A stretch of 10,402 bases of DNA from JAKEGK01 sp036507695. Lineage in GTDB: Bacteria; Pseudomonadota; Gammaproteobacteria; SZUA-152. The stretch lies in NCBI GenBank assembly GCA_036507695.1, contig DATCIR010000331.1, forward strand, positions 1-10,402. Reading direction: 5' to 3'. Below are positions 6,265 to 10,402 of the stretch, one piece after another (position 1 is the first letter of the stretch; the number at the start of each line of letters is the position of its first letter). Under the pieces are notes generated by a model that saw only the letters and a list, made by a program, of their open reading frames with translations, was not told the DNA's origin and did no database searches. Made by a program: the position numbers and the translations under genes.

Positions 6265-7736
6265 TAAAGATATTATTGTTCACCGTGTTCACACCGCTCG
6301 CCGGCGCGATACTCCTGATCGGCGTCCGGCGCCTGAGTATAGCCGGTTGGCTGAATGTTACCGTTGCCGGCGCCACGTTTATCGCGGCGCTGGCTTTGGC
6401 CATTGAAGTCGCGGCTGAGGGGGTGATTACCGGCCTGGTTTTCCGCATCGATTCTTTTAATGTTTACCTGCTGGTGTTGACGGCCTTTGTCGGCATGACG
6501 ACGTCGATCTTTTCCCGGCCTTATATGCAGTACGTATGCGAATCCGGCAAAACCACTGAGCGCGGCCTGCGTTTATACCACGTGATGTACCAACTTTTTA
6601 TGTTCACCATGATGCTGGCATTGTCCACGGATAATCTCGGCATATTATGGGTGGCGATTGAAGGGGCGACGCTGGCCACCGTGCTGCTGGTGTCCCTTTA
6701 CCGCACGCCGGAAGCCATCGAAGCGGCCTGGAAATATTTTATCTTGTGCGGCGTGGGCATCGCACTGGCATTGTTCGGCACCGTGCTGTTGTATTTTGCC
6801 GCGCAGCACGTGATTGATGATCCCGCCGCCGGTTTGAGCTGGAGCGCGCTGTATGCGGAGGCGGCGAGGCTTGAACCCTCGATCATGAGCCTCGCCTTTG
6901 TATTTTTGCTGGTGGGTTACGGCACCAAGGTCGGCTTGGTGCCCATGCACCAGTGGCTGCCCGACGCCCACTCGGAAGGCCCCACGCCGATGTCCGCCGT
7001 ATTGTCCGGCTTACTGCTTAATGTCGCGCTGTACGCCGTGGTGCGGTTAAAAATGCTGGTGGACGGTTCATTGGCATCCACCACCTCGCCGCAACTCGCC
7101 GGTTACCTGCTGATGGGTTTCGGGCTGGTGTCGTTCCTGGTGGCGGGACTGTTCCTGCACCGGCAGCGCGATATCAAGCGCATGTTCAGTTACTCTTCCA
7201 TTGAGCATATGGGCCTGATGACCTTCGCCTTTGGCCTCGGCGGACCGCTGGCCACGTTCGGCGCGTTACTGCATATGTTGGTTCACTCACTGACCAAATC
7301 AGCCATCTTTGTCACCGTGGGGCATGCCGCGCATATTGCCGGCACCCAGACCATCGATCACATCCGCGGCCTGATCCGCACCCAGCCGGCCGTGGGTTGG
7401 AGTTTGTTGATCGGCGTGGCGGCGATCGCCGGTTTTCCGCCGTTTGGGGTCTTTACCAGTGAATTCTTACTGCTGACCGCCACCATGCAAGCGCAACCGG
7501 TGTTTACCGTGGCTTTGCTGGTGGGACTGGTGGTGGCGTTCGCCGGTTTGTTCCGGCACCTGCACCCCATGGTGTACGGTACGGCGCCGGAAGGCCAGAT
7601 GCCAGTGCGGGCGAACATGGTTCCTGTCATGGTGCATTTGGGCTTGGTGCTCTGGCTGGGGATTTCCATTCCCGGTTTTCTGGCCCGCTGGCTGGACCGC
7701 GCGACGGAACTCATTACCGGAGTGAATCTGCTATGA
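6261..7736 (+). CDS. hyfF: Hydrogenase-4 component F-like antiporter subunit
   Basis: The second Mrp/NuoN-type antiporter subunit of the complex, 491 residues. The key residues are present: Glu134 in WVAIEGATLATV, Lys223 in GYGTKVGLVPMHQWLPDAH, Lys346 in HSLTKSAIF, and Glu401 in GVFTSEFLLL. At the position where HyfB has Lys281 this subunit has Asn254 (SGLLLNVALY); as far as I recall other HyfF proteins also lack a lysine there. About 13-14 membrane helices are visible. Start and stop both lie in ATGA overlaps, with hyfE and hyfG. The HyfD subunit that accompanies HyfF in E. coli is absent here, so the complex would have two antiporter-like subunits. Confidence 0.94.
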   Translation: MIKILLFTVFTPLAGAILLIGVRRLSIAGWLNVTVAGATFIAALALAIEVAAEGVITGLVFRIDSFNVYLLVLTAFVGMTTSIFSRPYMQYVCESGKTTERGLRLYHVMYQLFMFTMMLALSTDNLGILWVAIEGATLATVLLVSLYRTPEAIEAAWKYFILCGVGIALALFGTVLLYFAAQHVIDDPAAGLSWSALYAEAARLEPSIMSLAFVFLLVGYGTKVGLVPMHQWLPDAHSEGPTPMSAVLSGLLLNVALYAVVRLKMLVDGSLASTTSPQLAGYLLMGFGLVSFLVAGLFLHRQRDIKRMFSYSSIEHMGLMTFAFGLGGPLATFGALLHMLVHSLTKSAIFVTVGHAAHIAGTQTIDHIRGLIRTQPAVGWSLLIGVAAIAGFPPFGVFTSEFLLLTATMQAQPVFTVALLVGLVVAFAGLFRHLHPMVYGTAPEGQMPVRANMVPVMVHLGLVLWLGISIPGFLARWLDRATELITGVNLL

Positions 7737-9322
7737 CTGGATTTAACTGGCTGCACGACTATTTAACCCGCCTGGAAGCCGAGCATGTGGTGTTGCGCGA
7801 GGACGGCGATCCGCAAACCCTGACACCGGTGCACCGCCTGGTGCTGGATGTGGAAGACTGGGGCAGCGCGGCGAAAATAGCGGCGGTAGTGGGTTGCCGG
7901 CACGCGGGGGTGTGGGGCGAGCAACTCGATGAGCATATTATTGTGCGCGCCTGCCTGGTGTTCGAAGGCGACTACCTGGCATTGGAAACCGCGGTACCGC
8001 TTAGCCATCCGGTGTTGCCGTCGCATACCCCGTGTTATCCCGGGCTTGACCGCCTGGAACGCCACTTACAAGACATGTATGGCATGGCTTTTCTGGACCA
8101 CCCCGACAGCCGCCGCTGGACCCGGCATCAGGCCTGGCCGGAGGGCAGTTACCCCTTGCGCGATGATTTTCCGGTGAGCGGCCACTCGCCCAAACGCACC
8201 CCGGCGGACAGCGATTATCCCTTCGTGCCGGTATTGGGCAACGGCGTGTACGAGATTCCGGTGGGGCCGGTACATGCAGGCATTATCGAGCCCGGCCATT
8301 TCAGGTTTCATGCCGTGGGCGAAGACATACTGCGTCTTGAAGAGCGGCTGGGTTATGTGCACAAGGGCATAGAAAAAATCGCCGTGGGCCGTGATCCCTC
8401 GGGTCTGGCGCGGCTGGCCGGCCGGGTATCGGGTGACACCACCGTGGCGCATACCTGGGCGGCGTGTATCGCCATGGAACGCGCGAGCGGCGTGAACGTG
8501 CCGCCGCGGGCGCTGGCGATTCGCGCCATTCTGGCCGAACGCGAGCGCATCGCCAACCATCTCGGGGATATCGGCGCCATTTGCAATGACGTGGCGTTTA
8601 GCTTTGCGCAGATGCAATTCAGCCGTTTGCGGGAAGAATGGCAGCGGCAAAACCTCGCGGTGTTCGGACACCGTTTGTTGATGGACCGCGTGGTGCCCGG
8701 TGGCGTCGAACGTGATATCAACGAACAAACTGTGGCGCGACTGCAAACACAGGTTAAGGAGTTCTCGCACGCGCTGGAGAGTTTGTTGCCCATACTCGAC
8801 GACCAACCATCATTAGACGACCGGCTGGTGACCGCCGGTATATTAAACACGCAGCTGGCGAAACAACTGGGTACCGTAGGTTATGTGGGCAAGGCCAGCG
8901 GCGTGGATTACGATGCGCGGCGCGACCACCGCTACGCGCCGTATGACCGGTTAGCGGTGGAATCGCCTTGCTTTACAGCGGGCGATGTGGCCACCCGCAT
9001 ACAGGTGCGCGCCGAGGAAATGCGCCACTCGCTCAAATTGTTGTCGATATTGTTGGATACGCTGCCACCGGGCGACGTGCAGGCATCATGGCCGGCTGCG
9101 CCGGTGGCGGGAGAAGGTATTGGGATCGTGGAAGGCTGGCGCGGTGAAATTATCAGTTACGTGCGTTTGGGACCGGACGGCCGCGTGCGGCGGTTTTTTC
9201 CGCGCGATCCCAGCTGGTTCAGCTGGCCGGCATTGGAGCAGCTTATTCATGGCAACATCGTGCCCGATTTTCCGGTGTGCAATAAATCCGTTAACGGGTC
9301 CTATTCCGGACATGATTTGTAA
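7733..9322 (+). CDS. hyfG: Ni-Fe-site-less hydrogenase-4 large subunit (NuoC-NuoD fusion), Ehr type
   Basis: Peripheral large subunit, 529 residues. Residues 1 to about 150 are a NuoC-like 30-kDa domain, recognised by HLQDMYGMAFLDHPDSRRW (111-129) and PLRDDFP (141-147). Residues about 170-529 are the HycE/NuoD-like domain, starting with GPVHAGIIEPGHFRFH (178-193) and YVHKGIEK (208-215). In true group 4 hydrogenases the Ni-Fe ligands are in RVCGIC and DPCxxC. Here the aligned segments are RVSGDT (231-236) and NGSYSG (521-526), so the four cysteines are Ser233, Thr236, Ser523 and Gly526. No Ni-Fe centre can form. The protein stops three residues after the last ligand position (HDL), so it has no C-terminal extension of the kind removed during hydrogenase maturation. 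GGAG at 7719-7722 and the ATGA overlap with hyfF support the start. This fits the Ehr class; the reaction is unknown. Confidence 0.93.
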   Translation: MTGFNWLHDYLTRLEAEHVVLREDGDPQTLTPVHRLVLDVEDWGSAAKIAAVVGCRHAGVWGEQLDEHIIVRACLVFEGDYLALETAVPLSHPVLPSHTPCYPGLDRLERHLQDMYGMAFLDHPDSRRWTRHQAWPEGSYPLRDDFPVSGHSPKRTPADSDYPFVPVLGNGVYEIPVGPVHAGIIEPGHFRFHAVGEDILRLEERLGYVHKGIEKIAVGRDPSGLARLAGRVSGDTTVAHTWAACIAMERASGVNVPPRALAIRAILAERERIANHLGDIGAICNDVAFSFAQMQFSRLREEWQRQNLAVFGHRLLMDRVVPGGVERDINEQTVARLQTQVKEFSHALESLLPILDDQPSLDDRLVTAGILNTQLAKQLGTVGYVGKASGVDYDARRDHRYAPYDRLAVESPCFTAGDVATRIQVRAEEMRHSLKLLSILLDTLPPGDVQASWPAAPVAGEGIGIVEGWRGEIISYVRLGPDGRVRRFFPRDPSWFSWPALEQLIHGNIVPDFPVCNKSVNGSYSGHDL

Positions 9323-9331
9323 AGAGAAAAT

Positions 9332-9859
9332 ATGCTGAGAATACTCCACAAGATTCTGCAAACCGGCACGCTGACGGAACGCGCGCCCAAGAACGATGAA
9401 CTTGAAGCCCTGGGACTTGAGGTCAAACGCTACCTCGATAAACATTTTCGCGGCAGCCTCGCCATTCGCCAGGTGGACGCCGGTTCCTGTAACGGCTGCG
9501 AACTGGAAATTCATGCGCTTAATAATCCCTATTACGACATCGAACGCTTCGGCGTGCACTTTGTCGCTTCGCCGCGCCACGCCGATGTATTGCTGGTCAC
9601 CGGTCCGGTGTCGCGCCACATGGAAACCGCGTTGCGCCGCACCTGGCGCGCCACACCGTCGCCGAAGTATGTTATCGCCGCCGGCACCTGTGCTTGTGAC
9701 GGCGGCGAGTTCGGTATTTCCTATGCCAGTTGCGGTGCGGTGGAAAACGTCATTCCGGTTGACCTCAAGATACCCGGCTGTCCGCCGGCACCGTTGGATT
9801 TGCTCAGGGGATTGCTGGTGTTGCTCAGCACCGCTCGTGCCGAAATAAAAACACCTTAA
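9332..9859 (+). CDS. hyfI: Hydrogenase-4 component I-like iron-sulfur small subunit (NuoB family)
   Basis: A 175-residue cytoplasmic-face subunit that carries one [4Fe-4S] cluster, equivalent to N2 of complex I and the proximal cluster of hydrogenases. The ligands are intact: Cys53 and Cys56 in GSCNGCELEIHA, Cys120 in AAGTCACDGG, and Cys150 in IPGCPPAP. The CxxC spacing is the hydrogenase form, not the adjacent CC of NuoB. Extra cysteines occur at 122 and 134. ERFGVHFVASPRHADVLLVTG (71-91) is the conserved core. The gene lies 9 bp after hyfG and has its own purine-rich AAAGAGAAAA leader, the only junction of the operon that is not an overlap. It is the last gene of the operon. With HyfG lacking a metal site and no ferredoxin-like subunits encoded, the electron partner of this cluster is unclear. 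Confidence 0.94.
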   Translation: MLRILHKILQTGTLTERAPKNDELEALGLEVKRYLDKHFRGSLAIRQVDAGSCNGCELEIHALNNPYYDIERFGVHFVASPRHADVLLVTGPVSRHMETALRRTWRATPSPKYVIAAGTCACDGGEFGISYASCGAVENVIPVDLKIPGCPPAPLDLLRGLLVLLSTARAEIKTP

Positions 9860-10101
9860 TGCTTCTTTACTTGTATATGACATTCGTCAATATTTGATTG
9901 GTTGTAGTAATGACTCGTAATTGGCGACGTATTACCCGACCAGGTTGGCAATACCGTTGTCGACGATATCGCCGCCGGCATTGCCGGAGAGATGATTTGA
10001 TGTGACGGTGTTTTCTTCCGCCACTGCCGCTATTTCCGTATCGCCTGGATCAACGCAATCACCCGCCACGGCGCCGCACAGCTTGATTTCCGCGCTGTTG
10101 G
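9860..10101. other. Downstream region with no intact gene
   Basis: The stretch after hyfI begins AT-rich (to about 9930) and then becomes GC-rich with codon-like composition on the - strand. No complete gene is visible. It contains a weak hairpin after hyfI and a start-less - strand reading frame, both listed separately. Confidence 0.55.
9875..9893 (+). terminator. Weak hairpin after hyfI
   Basis: ATATGAC (9875-9881) pairs with GTCAATAT (9886-9893) around a 4-base loop, with one bulged A. The stem is short and AT-rich, and what follows is only moderately T-rich. It lies 16 bp after the hyfI stop, where the operon should end, which is the main reason to list it. It is a poor intrinsic terminator. 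Confidence 0.2.
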
Positions 10102-10144
10102 TTACGGTTTCGCTATGGTTTTCTCCGCGAATCCGGATAATGCC
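9932..10144 (-). pseudogene. Start-less minus-strand reading frame, possible beta-helix protein remnant
   Basis: Between stops at 10145-10147 and 9932-9934 the - strand has an open frame of 70 residues without any ATG; the only GTG starts would give short pieces. Its composition is protein-like, with G/C-rich third positions. The end, ENTVTSNHLSGN followed by AGGDIVDNGIANLVG, resembles the Asn/Gly/Val-rich repeats of right-handed beta-helix proteins. It may be the C-terminal remnant of such a gene. The first 14 codons overlap the DUF302 remnant in another frame, so the true remnant probably ends near 10100. I do not recognise a specific family, and low-complexity resemblance is weak evidence. 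Confidence 0.3.
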
Positions 10145-10263
10145 TTACCCATTCCGGTAGCGGCCTTGCATTCCGGAACAGCATGGCGTCCGGCGATGAA
10201 AGCGGGGTCGTTGTAACCGAGCCACACCTGCCCCGCCTCGTCCTGCCAAACCAGTACCTTCAA
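10102..10263 (-). pseudogene. C-terminal remnant of a DUF302 domain protein
   Basis: Reading leftwards from 10263 the - strand encodes 53 residues starting LKVLVWQDEAG and continuing VWLGYNDPAF, then an alpha-helical tail with KALSGFAEKT before a TAA at 10102-10104. LKVLVW and the W-L-x-YNDP motif are the C-terminal hallmark of DUF302 proteins, small proteins with a domain of about 120-160 residues of unknown function. The preceding part, which should carry the rest of the domain, is missing. Upstream of 10263 the frame stays open to a Met near 10395, but that sequence is arginine- and proline-rich, unrelated to DUF302, and lies in a repeat-like element. The gene therefore appears truncated at its 5' side. 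Confidence 0.65.
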
Positions 10264-10299
10264 CCTAGAATCCGCAGTTGGACGCGGTGGAGTGTGCGA

Positions 10300-10402
10300 T
10301 TTTCGAAGTGCAGGGCAAGGCGCAAGGACGCGGAATGGTCGTTCCATTCCAAGGAGTTGCAACGCCGCCATGCGCTTTGACGATCGTGAAGACAAGCGTG
10401 CA
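10300..10402. repeat. Putative dispersed intergenic repeat with hairpin
   Basis: The segment around 'gaagtgcagggcaaggcgcaaggacg' followed by GGAATGG (10332-10338), the loop TCGTT, and CCATTCC (10344-10350) looks like a repeat that I believe recurs in intergenic regions of gammaproteobacteria, often ending with 'gttgcaacgccgcc'. The 7-bp stem is seen directly; the identification as a dispersed element is from memory. It adjoins the point where DUF302 homology stops. The left boundary is uncertain (between 10264 and 10310), and the right side may continue beyond the window. Confidence 0.4.

Noticed and set aside
9206..9226. DPSWFS in HyfG (residues 492-497) as the altered DPCxxC ligand motif
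   Set aside because: In alignment with HycE this segment precedes the W-P-x-L helix; the true ligand position lies about 30 residues later at NGSYSG (521-526).
10183..10380. 65-residue + strand ORF at the right end
   Set aside because: It is the antisense of the DUF302 remnant followed by the repeat element; its arginine-rich ending is typical of spurious translations of such repeats.

Overview
The window looks like a chromosomal stretch of a proteobacterium, most likely a gammaproteobacterium. TrkH is close to the enterobacterial protein along its whole length, coding GC is fairly high, and most genes sit in tight overlapping arrays. The exact taxon cannot be told from this sequence.

Layout. 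Positions 1-664 hold no convincing gene; they are AT-richer and contain short inverted repeats. Positions 665-2110 encode a full-length TrkH potassium channel subunit. A 170-bp gap (2111-2280) contains a clear promoter bracketed by two inverted operator-like half-sites. From 2281 to 9859 there is one operon on the + strand: a 92-aa XRE-family regulator, then hyfB, hyfC, hyfE, hyfF, hyfG and hyfI. Five consecutive junctions (xre/hyfB, hyfB/C, hyfC/E, hyfE/F, hyfF/G) are 4-base ATGA overlaps; only hyfI is separated, by 9 bp. Positions 9860-10402 hold decayed sequence on the - strand: a start-less reading frame of low-complexity, beta-helix-like character, a C-terminal remnant of a DUF302 protein, and a hairpin-containing element that looks like a dispersed repeat.

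How the genes work together. The operon encodes a membrane complex of the complex I / group 4 hydrogenase superfamily: two antiporter-like proton-pump subunits (HyfB, HyfF), the membrane anchor HyfC (NuoH-like), HyfE (NuoK-like C-terminus), a fused NuoC-NuoD-like large subunit (HyfG) and a NuoB-like small subunit (HyfI). HyfG has lost all four cysteines that bind the Ni-Fe centre: positions 233, 236, 523 and 526 are Ser, Thr, Ser and Gly. It cannot be a conventional hydrogenase and belongs with the 'energy-converting hydrogenase-related' (Ehr) complexes. HyfI keeps all four ligands of its single [4Fe-4S] cluster. No ferredoxin-like subunit (HyfA, HyfH), third antiporter (HyfD), maturation protease or formate dehydrogenase is encoded here, so the electron donor, acceptor and coupled ion are unknown. 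The XRE protein, the first gene of the operon, probably controls its own promoter through the flanking half-sites.

The most unusual features are the active-site-less HyfG beside an intact iron-sulfur subunit, the five 15-bp tandem repeats that give HyfB a Trp/Ser/Thr-rich N-terminal extension, and the promoter flanked by operator-like sites.
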